This document shows positions 53,018 through 61,177 of a DNA stretch of 64,000 nucleotides, in pieces (the first letter of the stretch is position 1; the number at the start of each line of letters is the position of its first letter). The DNA is taken from positions 620,001-684,000 of the forward strand of contig CAWAQA010000005.1 in the NCBI GenBank assembly GCA_963784065.1, given 5' to 3'. The position numbers were made by a program, and so were the translations under genes. The DNA comes from CAWAQA01 sp963784065 (GTDB taxonomy: Bacteria > Acidobacteriota > Vicinamibacteria > Vicinamibacterales > UBA2999). Below the pieces are notes generated by a model that was not told the DNA's origin, made no database searches, and saw only the letters and a program-made list of their open reading frames with translations.

Positions 53018-53503
53018 TCATTCGCCGCACGCGCCGGTCAACTCGATCATCTTCTCGTTTGATTTCCGCCCGCACACCCAGTTGGCGATCACCTGCCATT
53101 CGCGGTCGAGGAACGAATTCCAGTGTTTGCCTCCGCTGTGGTAGAACGTGCCCCCTCCCTCGGCCACGAGCGGGTGCAGGAGGAGTTTGCTGTTGTTGAT
53201 CTGGTAGGGAGTCACGCGGGTGCGCACAACATTGAAGTTCAGTCGGGACTGCGCCTCGTTCCAGGTCGTGGCGCCAGGCGAGAGCTCCTGCAAGCGCATC
53301 GGAGTTCCCTTGGTATGGCAGACCGCGCAACGGACATTGCCCTCGCGCTTCGCCAGGAGGATTGGCTGGACCGCGGTCCTGAAGAACTCGAAATCGAGCC
53401 CCCTGGCTGCTGGAGCGGCGGCGGCTTCCTGGGCCCGCAGCGCAGCAGTGGTCGGGTAGAGGGTCAGCAACGCAACGAGCGACAGGAACAGGGCGACGGG
53501 CAT
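53018..53503 (-). CDS. Secreted cytochrome c-like protein (one CxxCH heme site)
   Basis: 161 residues from ATG 53503 (GGAGGAG 7 nt upstream). Signal peptide ends AALRAQ. A single heme motif CAVCHT follows VQPILLAKREGNVR, and the downstream LNFNVVRTRVTPYQINNSKL and HPLVAEGGGTFYHSGGKHW resemble the short planctomycete-type cytochrome domains. A methionine or histidine in the C-terminal part would be the distal ligand. Likely a periplasmic electron carrier used with the YVTN propeller encoded next. A longer upstream frame to 53734 is not supported. Confidence 0.8.
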   Translation of the reverse strand: MPVALFLSLVALLTLYPTTAALRAQEAAAAPAARGLDFEFFRTAVQPILLAKREGNVRCAVCHTKGTPMRLQELSPGATTWNEAQSRLNFNVVRTRVTPYQINNSKLLLHPLVAEGGGTFYHSGGKHWNSFLDREWQVIANWVCGRKSNEKMIELTGACGE

Positions 53504-53734
53504 AGACGCTCCTCCTCCCCTGGTGAACAGGCTGGTAGTCTGGATCGGGAGTATCGAGGATCGCGTGCAAGGAATCAATAGAGGAGATCGCCGGTTTTGC
53601 CGTCTTTGTGAGCAATGGGCCCTCCTCTGCGGCCGTTTATGACTTGTTGAGACAGGTTTACCGTTGAGTAGGGTCCGGCGCCGGACGATCCCCCGCGCGC
53701 TCAGCCGCAACCGCCCACGACAATCACGACGCAC

Positions 53735-53837
53735 GTAGGGGCCGGCTTAGCCGGCCCAGCACCAACAATCGGAGTGGATTGCACCGACACGCGATCGGGC
53801 TGCGGGCGCACTCGGGCCGGCTGAAGCCGGCCCCTAC
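53735..53837. repeat. Inverted pair of family B2 palindromes bracketing 56 nt
   Basis: GTAGGGGCCGGCTTAGCCGG at 53735-53754 and GGCCGGCTGAAGCCGGCCCC ending at about 53834 face each other, so the unit has a mobile-cassette look. The wider gap 53504-53952 holds nothing else recognisable. Confidence 0.78.
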
Positions 53838-53952
53838 GAGAACAAGCCTCTTGCGACCGGCGCGGAATTGATCCGCGCGCCAGAGGCGCCTGGGCTAACC
53901 TGACAGGCCGTTGAAAACCGTGCCCCGGAAGAACATCGAGTAGGAGGCTTCC

Positions 53953-55452
53953 ATGCGCCGAGGGATGAGGCTGTCGTCGTCTCTGCTCGTCGTGGCGTGC
54001 CTGTTCTTCGTGCCGGCCTGTTCGCCCCAGGCGGAGGGCCAGGCACAAGCGTCGGGAGTGACCGTCTTCGAAGGAGCGCGGCTCATCACCGGCGATGGCA
54101 GCGCGCCGATCGAGAACTCCGCCTTCCTGATCCAGGGCAATCAATTCACCGGCGTTGGGCGGCGAGGTGAACTGCAGGTGCCGGCAGGGGCGGCGCGGGT
54201 GGACCTCACCGGCAAGACCGTCATGCCTGCGAAGGTGGACGTGCATGGCCACCTCGGCTTCGAGAACGTGGTGGCGGGGACCACGTCGAAGGAGAACTTC
54301 ACCCGCGAGAACCTCATCGACCATCTCCAGCGTTACGCGTACCTCGGTTTCAGCGCGGTGGTCAGCATTGCCGATCTCGCCGAGCGCGAGATCATGCCGG
54401 GCGATCATCTCGACGTGTTCCAGGCTCCGCGCGATCCTCAGATGCCGAAGACGGGTCGTTTCCCGTGGGGCGACGTGCCGTTTCGTGTGCAGGAGGAAGT
54501 CATCCCCGGTGCGGCGCTGTTTCGCTCGGGCGGCCAGGGCATGTCCTGGCCGGGAGCGGGCGCAGGCGGCCACCCGTCGAGAAACGACGTGATGTATCCG
54601 GTGACGACGGAGGACGAGGCGCGAAGGGCGGTCCGGGACTACGTCAGGAACAAGGTCGCGCTGGTCAAGATCTGGGTGGACGATCGAGAGGGAAAGCTCA
54701 AGACGCTGCCGCCGCCGCTCTACCGCGCGATCATCGACGAAGCGCAGAAGCACAACGTGCCCGTCGCGGCTCATACCGTGAAACTGGCCGACGCCAAGGA
54801 ACTGTACAAGGCCGGTCTCGAGGGGGCCACCCACGTACCCGTTCGCGGCGGTGAGGTGCCCGATGACGAAATGATCGCGATCGTCAAGGCACGCGTCGCC
54901 AGGAGCGATCGTCCCATCTGGTTTACCGAGCAGGGCGATCTGACCGCCATGGGCCCGGAGGCGTGGGACGACCCGCTGCTATGGGAGATGCTGTCTCGCG
55001 AGCAGGTTCAGCGGCAGCAGGGCGACGCGCTCAAGCGGATGACGCCCGAAGTCGTCGCGCGCGCCCGCAGGAGTACCAAGGAGACCGGCGACGTATCGAA
55101 ACAGCTCATCGCCGCGGGGATGAAGCTTGTCTATGGCAGCGACAACGGATCGGCCGGGCGCGGGTTCGGCTGGTACGAGCAGCTGAAGTTCGAAAACTGG
55201 GTGACGATGGGCTTTACTCCGGCTGAGGCGATTGTGATGGCGACCCGCGATAGCGCTGACGTCGGGAAATTCAATACCGGGATGGTCGCCGCCGGCCGCA
55301 GCGCCGACTTCATCGTCCTCGACGCGAATCCCCTCGAGAACATCGCCAACACGCGGCGGATCAACAAGGTCTACCTTCGCGGAGAGGAAGTTGACCGCGC
55401 CGGAATGAGAGCGAAGTGGCAGGCGCGATGGAGGACGGCGACGACGGAGTAG
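53953..55452 (+). CDS. Amidohydrolase family lipoprotein (imidazolonepropionase-like)
   Basis: 499 residues from ATG 53953 with GGAGG 6 nt upstream. A lipobox FVPACSPQ marks a lipoprotein anchored outside the inner membrane. Metal and fold blocks: LTGKTVMPAKVDVHGHLGF (HxH), NKVALVKIWVDDREGKLKTL, VPVAAHTVKLADAKELYKAG, GATHVPVRGGEVP, KLVYGSDNGSAGRG (Asp) and GRSADFIVLDANPLENIANT. Intact paralog of the broken gene at 28933. These exported hydrolases act on cyclic amides, ureas or dipeptides; substrate unknown. Confidence 0.85.
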   Translation: MRRGMRLSSSLLVVACLFFVPACSPQAEGQAQASGVTVFEGARLITGDGSAPIENSAFLIQGNQFTGVGRRGELQVPAGAARVDLTGKTVMPAKVDVHGHLGFENVVAGTTSKENFTRENLIDHLQRYAYLGFSAVVSIADLAEREIMPGDHLDVFQAPRDPQMPKTGRFPWGDVPFRVQEEVIPGAALFRSGGQGMSWPGAGAGGHPSRNDVMYPVTTEDEARRAVRDYVRNKVALVKIWVDDREGKLKTLPPPLYRAIIDEAQKHNVPVAAHTVKLADAKELYKAGLEGATHVPVRGGEVPDDEMIAIVKARVARSDRPIWFTEQGDLTAMGPEAWDDPLLWEMLSREQVQRQQGDALKRMTPEVVARARRSTKETGDVSKQLIAAGMKLVYGSDNGSAGRGFGWYEQLKFENWVTMGFTPAEAIVMATRDSADVGKFNTGMVAAGRSADFIVLDANPLENIANTRRINKVYLRGEEVDRAGMRAKWQARWRTATTE

Positions 55453-55610
55453 TGGAACGCCGCCCGGCGGCGGACGGCGGAGCGCTGCGTCGAAGGCGCG
55501 CGGTTGACTGTGGGCGATAGCCCATTGAGACGTCCGCAGTGGTCAGGTCGACTGGGTGCTGCGCCTGTAAGCTCGAACAGAATCCCAGACTTCACCGGAC
55601 GCACTCGAGT

Positions 55611-56429
55611 TCACGTCAGCGCGGCCCGACTACCATTCCGTTCTGTAGTTGACCGAAGCAGTTCCTTGATCAACGCCGCTTTCGTAGGTCCAACGCCGCG
55701 GACCTCAGTCAGCGTCGCTTCATCGGCGGTCACGACGCGTTCGACGGAACCGAAATGCAGTAAGAGCCGATGAGCCAGGGCAGGGCCGACGCCGGGCAAA
55801 CCCTGCAGCACGTAAAGCCGGCGCGAATTGAGCCGCTTCGGCTTTCGATCATAGCGACGAAGGATCGGTTGATGCGACCGGAGCGTTTGATGAGCCAGCA
55901 GCTGCAGGACGCGAAGAGAGTCTTCCGGATCACGTGAATGAAGAACCGGAAGCCGCCACATGGCTGCAAGCGAAACGAGGGCACCCTGCAGCGCATGTGA
56001 ATCGACATTTGGGGCTCGCGGCGGCGTGGGTCCCTCGATCAGGACGACAGGTCTATTCGGACTATGAGTCAGCTTCGCGGCTTGGGGAAAGAGTCGTCCG
56101 TCGGCCAGCGAGATCGCGAAATCGGCGCACGTCTTCCGCTCGATCAGTACGGCGCTGTTAACCAGGTAGTCACCGCTCTCGAGGCGAACCATCTGCACGT
56201 CGAACATGCCGCTCTGTCGAGCAAGTTCAAGCAACTGCGCATTCTGCTCGCCGTAGTCAACGTCGAGCCTGTGGCGGTCATGGTGCACGGATTCGTCGTT
56301 GAGCCTTTCGACGACGACGATGGCAGCGGGGCCTGCGGCTGTCAAGCCACGAATCGCGAGAGGCACACGGCCCGGAGACGCCTGCCGTCGATGGAGGGGG
56401 CAGAGAGCCTGACTGCACGGGTGATGCAA
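55611..56429 (-). CDS. ERCC4 (XPF/Mus81-type) nuclease domain protein with tandem HhH
   Basis: The 272-codon frame opens with TTG 56429; an in-frame GTG at 56288 is an alternative because the domain begins near there (LDVDYGEQNAQLLELARQ). ERCC4 nuclease motif: LESGDYLVNSAVLIERKTCA, then DFAISLADGRLFPQAAKL (ERKxxxD core). The C-terminal helix-hairpin-helix pair reads LQGLPGVGPALAHRLLLHFG and LTEVRGVGPTKAALIKELL. This architecture cuts branched or flap DNA in XPF relatives; here it is a compact bacterial version without the helicase-like part. No partner gene is adjacent. Intact. Confidence 0.82.
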   Translation of the reverse strand: MHHPCSQALCPLHRRQASPGRVPLAIRGLTAAGPAAIVVVERLNDESVHHDRHRLDVDYGEQNAQLLELARQSGMFDVQMVRLESGDYLVNSAVLIERKTCADFAISLADGRLFPQAAKLTHSPNRPVVLIEGPTPPRAPNVDSHALQGALVSLAAMWRLPVLHSRDPEDSLRVLQLLAHQTLRSHQPILRRYDRKPKRLNSRRLYVLQGLPGVGPALAHRLLLHFGSVERVVTADEATLTEVRGVGPTKAALIKELLRSTTERNGSRAALT

Positions 56430-56554
56430 CTTCTGCGGGTCTGAATCGCCGACCTACGAAAATCACCTCCACGGGTCATTGCTCGAACCGGATCGGTAAA
56501 CGAACCGTCCGAGGACAAGCGCCTCGGACTGGCGGGGCTCACGGTGGAAAACTC

Positions 56555-56854
56555 TCAGGCGGTCTTAGGGAGGGCTCGAACTCTCGGCCGCTTTCCGCGA
56601 GCTTTCATGGCGTGCCATAGGTCCCACCGGGTCTGGAGCGTCAGCCAGACTTGCGCGTCCCAGCGCGTCAGCGCCTCGAACAAGAGTGCAGTATCGGCGC
56701 TGACTCCGCGCCGCCCCTTGACGATGGCGTTGAGGCGTTGGAAGGGGATGTTCATCCGTTTGGCTGCCTCCGCCTGTGAAACGCCGAGCGGCTCGAGGAA
56801 CTCCTTGAGCAGCATCTCTCCCGGATGGGTCGGCGGGCGGTTGGTCGGCAACAT
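56555..56854 (-). CDS. higA: HigA-family antitoxin (XRE helix-turn-helix)
   Basis: 99 residues from ATG 56854 (GAGGGG upstream; the frame extends to 56881). PPTHPGEMLLKEFLEPLGVS opens the HigA domain; the helix-turn-helix is QAEAAKRMNIPFQRLNAIVK, followed by GRRGVSADTALLFEALTRW. HigA binds and inhibits the toxin and represses the operon. Its gene follows the toxin gene with 10 nt between stop and start, the usual higBA order. A palindromic operator lies before the toxin gene. Confidence 0.9.
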   Translation of the reverse strand: MLPTNRPPTHPGEMLLKEFLEPLGVSQAEAAKRMNIPFQRLNAIVKGRRGVSADTALLFEALTRWDAQVWLTLQTRWDLWHAMKARGKRPRVRALPKTA

Positions 56855-56864
56855 GGGCACCCCC

Positions 56865-57155
56865 TCAGTGGTAGTCTGCACAGCGAACGTCGTAGGCGTC
56901 GTGGCCTTCGAAGCGAAAGATGACCCGGTACCGATCGTTCACCCGGATTGCCTGGTAGCCCGCAAGATCGGCCGTCAGGGCGTGCAAGCGGTTGCCGGGC
57001 GGAACCTTCAAGTCATCGAGCTTCGTCACCGAATCGATCTGGTCCAGCTTCCGTTGAACGATCGGCCACAGAGCAGGAGGAATGCGTCGGGCGGCCTTGC
57101 TGTTGACGCCGTTCCAGATATCCCTGGTGGTGTCGTCAGCCAGCGTCCGGATCAT
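56865..57155 (-). CDS. higB: HigB/RelE-type mRNA interferase toxin
   Basis: 96 residues: MIRTLADDTTRDIWNGVNSK, RKLDQIDSVTKLDDLKVPPG, NRLHALTADLAGYQAIRVND, RYRVIFRFEGHDAYDVRCAD. This is the short RelE-superfamily toxin typical of higBA pairs; the C-terminal RYRVIFRF...VRCADYH block carries the expected basic and His catalytic residues. It would cleave mRNA on ribosomes when antitoxin is degraded. First gene of the two-gene operon. Its start at 57155 lies 10 nt from a perfect 9-bp palindrome. Confidence 0.9.
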   Translation of the reverse strand: MIRTLADDTTRDIWNGVNSKAARRIPPALWPIVQRKLDQIDSVTKLDDLKVPPGNRLHALTADLAGYQAIRVNDRYRVIFRFEGHDAYDVRCADYH

Positions 57156-57164
57156 TCGCTAGGA

Positions 57165-57189
57165 CGATAGCACACATAGCGTGCTATCG
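57165..57189. promoter_or_regulatory. Palindromic operator of the higBA operon
   Basis: CGATAGCAC and GTGCTATCG are perfect inverted arms with a 7-nt ACATAGC spacer, immediately upstream of higB. Position and symmetry fit a HigA-binding site overlapping the promoter. Confidence 0.7.
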
Positions 57190-57483
57190 CTTTCTCGAGC
57201 GAAGAACATGAGACGCCCGACCAGGCGGACTTCCTCTGGCGGCAGAAGCGTGCAGCGGAGAGCCGCTTCGTGTCCGAACCGAAGACATTTCTCCTGCAGG
57301 ACTCAACGACCGCACGCATCCGTCTGTGCTTACGGCATCAGGTCCGACGGCGATGATGCCGCCGCCACCGAAGCTGCAACGTGGGAGCCACACGTGATAT
57401 GGTCCTCCTCATGTGATCGATGGTCTCGCGTCGACCGTAACTGACCGAATCGACAGAGACATTTCGTTGGAGGGGCGGACACC

Positions 57484-57891
57484 ATGCGCACGGTCTTGAC
57501 GGCGGCAGGTCTCGGCGCTCTCCTGGTAATTGTCGGAGGCGCGCAGGCGCTTGCGCACCATTCCTTCGCCGGCGAATTCGACATCAACCGGCCGATCGAG
57601 CTCACGGGAACGGTCTCGAAGGTCGAATGGATCAACCCGCACGCGTGGATCCATGTCGACGTCAAGAAGCGGGATGGCACGACCGAGACCTGGGCCATCG
57701 AGACCGGGACGCCGAACACGCTTCTGCGCCGCGGCCTGCGGAAGCAGGATCTGCCGGCCGGTACCGAGGTCAAGGTGTCCGGGTATCAGGCGAGGGACGG
57801 CACGGCCAAGGCAAACGGCACCAACGTGACGCTGCCGGACGGGCGTGCGCTCTTCATCGGCTCTGGGGGAGCCGGCGCGCCAGCAAAATAA
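57484..57891 (+). CDS. DUF6152 family periplasmic protein
   Basis: 135 residues from ATG 57484. Signal peptide ends GAQALA; mature start HHSFAGEFDINRPIELTG. Core: KVEWINPHAWIHVDVKKRDG, TWAIETGTPNTLLRRGLRKQ, GTEVKVSGYQARDGTAKANG and LPDGRALFIGSG. It is the closest of the three copies to the family consensus and again shows His-His directly after an ALA cleavage site. The WEGDTLV-family gene starts 13 nt later, so the two form one operon together with a third gene at 58784. Confidence 0.85.
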   Translation: MRTVLTAAGLGALLVIVGGAQALAHHSFAGEFDINRPIELTGTVSKVEWINPHAWIHVDVKKRDGTTETWAIETGTPNTLLRRGLRKQDLPAGTEVKVSGYQARDGTAKANGTNVTLPDGRALFIGSGGAGAPAK

Positions 57892-57904
57892 GCGAGTGAG
57901 ACCG

Positions 57905-58733
57905 ATGCGAATGCCGCTAGCGGCGTTGGTGCTGGCTGTCGGGGTGGCCGTCGCGATCCAGCCGGCGGTGCAGACCCAGGGCCGTGAGATCCCGCGAACG
58001 TCCTGGGACAAGAAACCCGACCTGAACGGCATCTGGCAGACGCTGTCGACCGCCAACTGGGATCTCGAAGACCATGAGGGCGGGCCGTCGCCGGTCGCCG
58101 TGACCGGCGTCTGGGGCGCCCGTCTCCCGGGCATGAGCGTCGTCGAGGGCGGGAAGATCCCGTACAAGCCGGAAGCGCTGGCGAAGCGGGAACAGAATCG
58201 GAAGAATGCCCTTCCGGGCAAACCGGGGCGAGACCTCAACGCCGACCCGGAACTGAATTGTTTTCTGCCGGGGGTGCCGCGAGCCACCTATCTTCCCCAT
58301 CCATTTCAGATCCTGCAGAGTCCGAATCGGATGTGGATCGTCTATCAGGTCCTCGTACGCGCGGCGCGAGATCTTCATGAACGGGAAGAAGGAAGCGCCG
58401 ATCGAATCGTGGATGGGGTGGTCGAACGCACGGTGGGACGGAGACACGCTGGTCATCGACGTCACCGGCTTCAACGGGCAGACATGGTTCGACCGGGCGG
58501 GGAATTTCGCCACCGAGGCACTGCACGTGGTCGAACGCTACACCATGATCGGCAACGATCACATCGAGTACGAAGCCACGATCGAAGATCCGAACGTCTT
58601 CACGCGTCCGTGGAAGATCAGCATGCCGCTGTACCGGCGCATCGACAAGAACATCCAGCTGCTCCAGTTCAGGTGCGCCGAGTACGTCGAGGAATTCTTC
58701 TACGGAGAGCTGGTGTCGCCGCCGCGTAACTGA
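57905..58733 (+). CDS. Secreted WEGDTLV-family protein (one indel)
   Basis: About 276 residues from ATG 57905. Signal peptide about residues 1-25; KKPDLNGIWQTLSTANWD gives the first family block, ELNCFLPGVPRATYLPHPFQ the middle, and NRMWIVYQ the break region near 58350. The other frame continues SSYARREIFMNGKKEAPIES, WMGWSNARWDGDTLVIDVTG, FNGQTWFDRAGNFATEALHV and VERYTMIGNDHIEYEATI. Ends SPPRN at 58733. Function unknown. Between the DUF6152 gene and another family member, which repeats the association seen twice elsewhere in the window. Confidence 0.72.
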
Positions 58734-58783
58734 ATGACGTCGTCCGGACGGGACCCCGGCATCACGCTGTTGTGGAGGGTCAG

Positions 58784-60106
58784 ATGCGCCAACGTTTTGT
58801 GATTGCGGCGGGTTCGCTGGTGGTCGTCGGCGTGACGATGTGGCTGGCTGCGGCTGTCGTGGCGGGTCAGGCACCGGGCGGGACGACCACGTTCACAGTA
58901 CCCGCATCGACCTACACGCCTGCAAAAACGCCGTGGGGTGACCCGGATCTGCAGGGGGTGTGGGACAACCATACGACCGTGCCGATGCAACGGCCCGCGA
59001 ATCTGGGGAGCAAGCAAACGTTCACCGATGCCGAACTGGCCGCGCGCGCGAAGACCCGTGGTGACAACGACCCGTTGTGCAATCAGAACGATGAGCGGTG
59101 CGCGAAGGCGACGGTGGCTGACCTGGATCGTATCAACGCGTACAACGGATTCTGGACGCCCCAGACGTTCGTCTCGGACAACCGGACCGCGCTCATCGAG
59201 GATCCCCCGGACGGGAGAATACCCGCCATGACACCGGAGGCGTTGGCGATCCAGCAGGCGCATCTCCGGGCGCATCCGCCAACGGAGCCTTCGGCGCCGA
59301 TCATCGAGATCCGCCATTGGGAGGACTACGACCTGGCCGAGCGGTGCATCGCCGCACAAGTGCCGACCACCACCATGGGCTACAACAGCGCGCAATATCT
59401 CATGCAGTCGCCCGGCTGGGTGATGCTGGCGCACGAGCGGCTGAACACGCGAATCATCCCGCTGGATGGGCGGCCGCATCTCGGCGGCACGATGGGCGCC
59501 TGGATGGGCGATTCGCGCGGCCGCTGGGAGGGCAATACGCTGGTCGTCGAAACGACCAACTACACGAACAAGCAGAGTGGAGGGTCGGTCGGGGCCTTCG
59601 CCGACCCTGGGATCGCTTTCGGCAACTTTCATGTGGTCGAGCGCTTTGTGCCCGTCGGTCCGAACCGGATCCATTACTACGTCACCATCAACGACCCGAA
59701 GACCTGGACCAGGCCGTGGACGTTCATGCAGCCGTGGGAGAAGGATCGCGTGCTGGCTTATAACGACAACCTCGGCGCTGTTGACACCGAGCCGTACCAG
59801 ATCTACCAGTACGCGTGTCACGAGGGAAACAATGCCCTGGGGAATTCGATGAGAGGCACCGTGCAGGCCCGCCAGCGAGAAGCGACCAGGCCCCCGGACA
59901 CAGAGTTGACGAAGTCTCTCATCGGGAAAACGGAAGCGGAGATACGCAGCGATCTACGGGGACCCGGTCGCGATCGCCGGCCCCCGCTGGCAGGTACCTC
60001 GACCGCCAACGGCATCCTTCAGTTTTTTGCCTTCTTCGAGGGCGGCAGGGTCGTCCTCGTGCGTCCCGATGACATTCGGCTCACCGAGGTGGTCCGAGGT
60101 CGTTAG
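58784..60106 (+). CDS. Large secreted WEGDTLV-family protein with BamE-like C-terminus
   Basis: 440 residues from ATG 58784 (GGAGGG 4 nt before). A hydrophobic N-terminus (FVIAAGSLVVVGVTMWLAAA) is followed by WGDPDLQGVWDNHTTVPM, a middle block LIEDPPDGRIPAMTPEA, then SRGRWEGNTLVVETTNYTNK, FHVVERFVPVGPNRIHYYVT and PYQIYQYACHEGNNALGNSM. The last ~60 residues (IGKTEAEIRS ... ILQFFAFFEGGRVVLVRPDD) resemble a SmpA/BamE-type small domain; a stretch between 59955 and 60000 reads better as IYGDPVAIAGPRWQVPR in another frame, hinting at two compensating indels. Function unknown. Third gene of the 57484 operon. Confidence 0.68.
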   Translation: MRQRFVIAAGSLVVVGVTMWLAAAVVAGQAPGGTTTFTVPASTYTPAKTPWGDPDLQGVWDNHTTVPMQRPANLGSKQTFTDAELAARAKTRGDNDPLCNQNDERCAKATVADLDRINAYNGFWTPQTFVSDNRTALIEDPPDGRIPAMTPEALAIQQAHLRAHPPTEPSAPIIEIRHWEDYDLAERCIAAQVPTTTMGYNSAQYLMQSPGWVMLAHERLNTRIIPLDGRPHLGGTMGAWMGDSRGRWEGNTLVVETTNYTNKQSGGSVGAFADPGIAFGNFHVVERFVPVGPNRIHYYVTINDPKTWTRPWTFMQPWEKDRVLAYNDNLGAVDTEPYQIYQYACHEGNNALGNSMRGTVQARQREATRPPDTELTKSLIGKTEAEIRSDLRGPGRDRRPPLAGTSTANGILQFFAFFEGGRVVLVRPDDIRLTEVVRGR

Positions 60107-60514
60107 CCGACGATAGGCACGGAGGTCGCTGCGGGCGTCCCGCCCCAGCCACTCCGCTGTACCGATGCGCGGCCTCTCGCGGATGCCACGTCCCCATCTG
60201 GCACGCTGGGCACATAGCGAGTACCGGCTTTTACTCGAACGCGGGCGTAGACGCGGCCGCCCGGGAACGCGACCGACAGAAGCGCGATCTCGTCCTGCTC
60301 CTGATGGACATAAGCGTTGAGATGCGGGCAGCCGAGGATCAGGTACATCAACTCTTTCCACTCAGCAAAGAAGGCACCTCGGCCTCGAAGGACTACATCG
60401 ACGCAAGGGCGCAGAGCTTCGTGCTCCACGCACAACCTCCGCTTTCGGTCACCGACGCGGAGCAGCCGTTGATGGTGGCCGTCAGGGTGAGCGGCCGGCA
60501 AGATAGGTAACAGA
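60107..60514. other. Gap without a recognised gene; IS481 end region
   Basis: No frame here looks coding. On the minus strand the 3' part reads like the terminal region of an IS481-type element (TGTCACCCATGTCGCCGGAC and CTGTTACCTATCTTGCCGGC near 60475-60535), so an element end lies close to 60480. The rest shows nothing I can assign. Confidence 0.4.
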
Positions 60515-61172
60515 TCAGTCCGGCGACATGGGTGACAGTGCCTTGCGGACAAACCGACCCTTGTGATCTTCAATCTGGTGGCGGCGTTCGTCCATGCGTC
60601 CCAGCTTGAGCGGCCCAAAGTATACGTCCCAGAGTCCATCGCCGACTTCTTCGAGGCCGACGTGCTCGCCCGCCAGGGTCTGTGTCACGCAGACCCAGCG
60701 CTTCTTCCAGCGGATGCCACTATTGCGGCTGACGAGCCGGACTTCAAAGTGGCCGGGATACTCGAGGGGCGGCAATCGTTGTGGCAGTGCGCGCGGCGAC
60801 GGCTGATAGCGTGAGGCCGGCGTCTCCTGGTTGAGCGCTTCGTGCGGGCGGTCGTGGTTGTATTCCTCACGGAAGCGATTGAAGCGGACTTGCTGCGCGC
60901 GGAGTGTGGTACTCGGCGGCCGTGTGGCTTCCGCTTTGAGCGTGCGGTGCATGCGCTCATGGCGCCCGTTCTGCTGCGGTGAGGCGGGCGCGATCAGTTC
61001 GGGGAGGATGCCGAGCCGAATCCACCACACCGACAGCGTCGACAAGCGACCGAGCGCCGTGGTGGCGAAGGGCACGCCATTGTCGGTCCGGATGATGCCT
61101 GGTAAGCCGTGCTCTTGGAAGAGGCGGCGGAAGATGGGCCGGGCCCCGGCGCTGACTGCGGGAACAACACTC
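60515..61172 (-). pseudogene. IS481-family transposase, N-terminally truncated
   Basis: The frame is open from about 61172 with no start; a GTG at 61075 is internal. Integrase-core text: GARPIFRRLFQEHGLPGIIR, TDNGVPFATTALGRLSTLSV, WWIRLGILPELIAPASPQQN, GRHERMHRTLKAEATRPPST and RFREEYNHDRPHEALNQETP. The second and third acidic residues of the DDE triad are present (TDN and the NGRHE region); the N-terminal helix-turn-helix domain is missing. The tail HIGLEE-type VGLEEVGDGLWDVYFGPLKL is typical of IS481. The right side joins directly to a foreign gene at about 61175, so the element remnant has removed that gene's 5' part. Confidence 0.85.
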
Positions 61173-61177
61173 TCCGC

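Noticed and set aside
60103..60639. A 178-codon minus open frame between the last WEGDTLV gene and the IS481 remnant
   Set aside because: No start signal or family resemblance; it overlaps the element end and composition is shadow-like.
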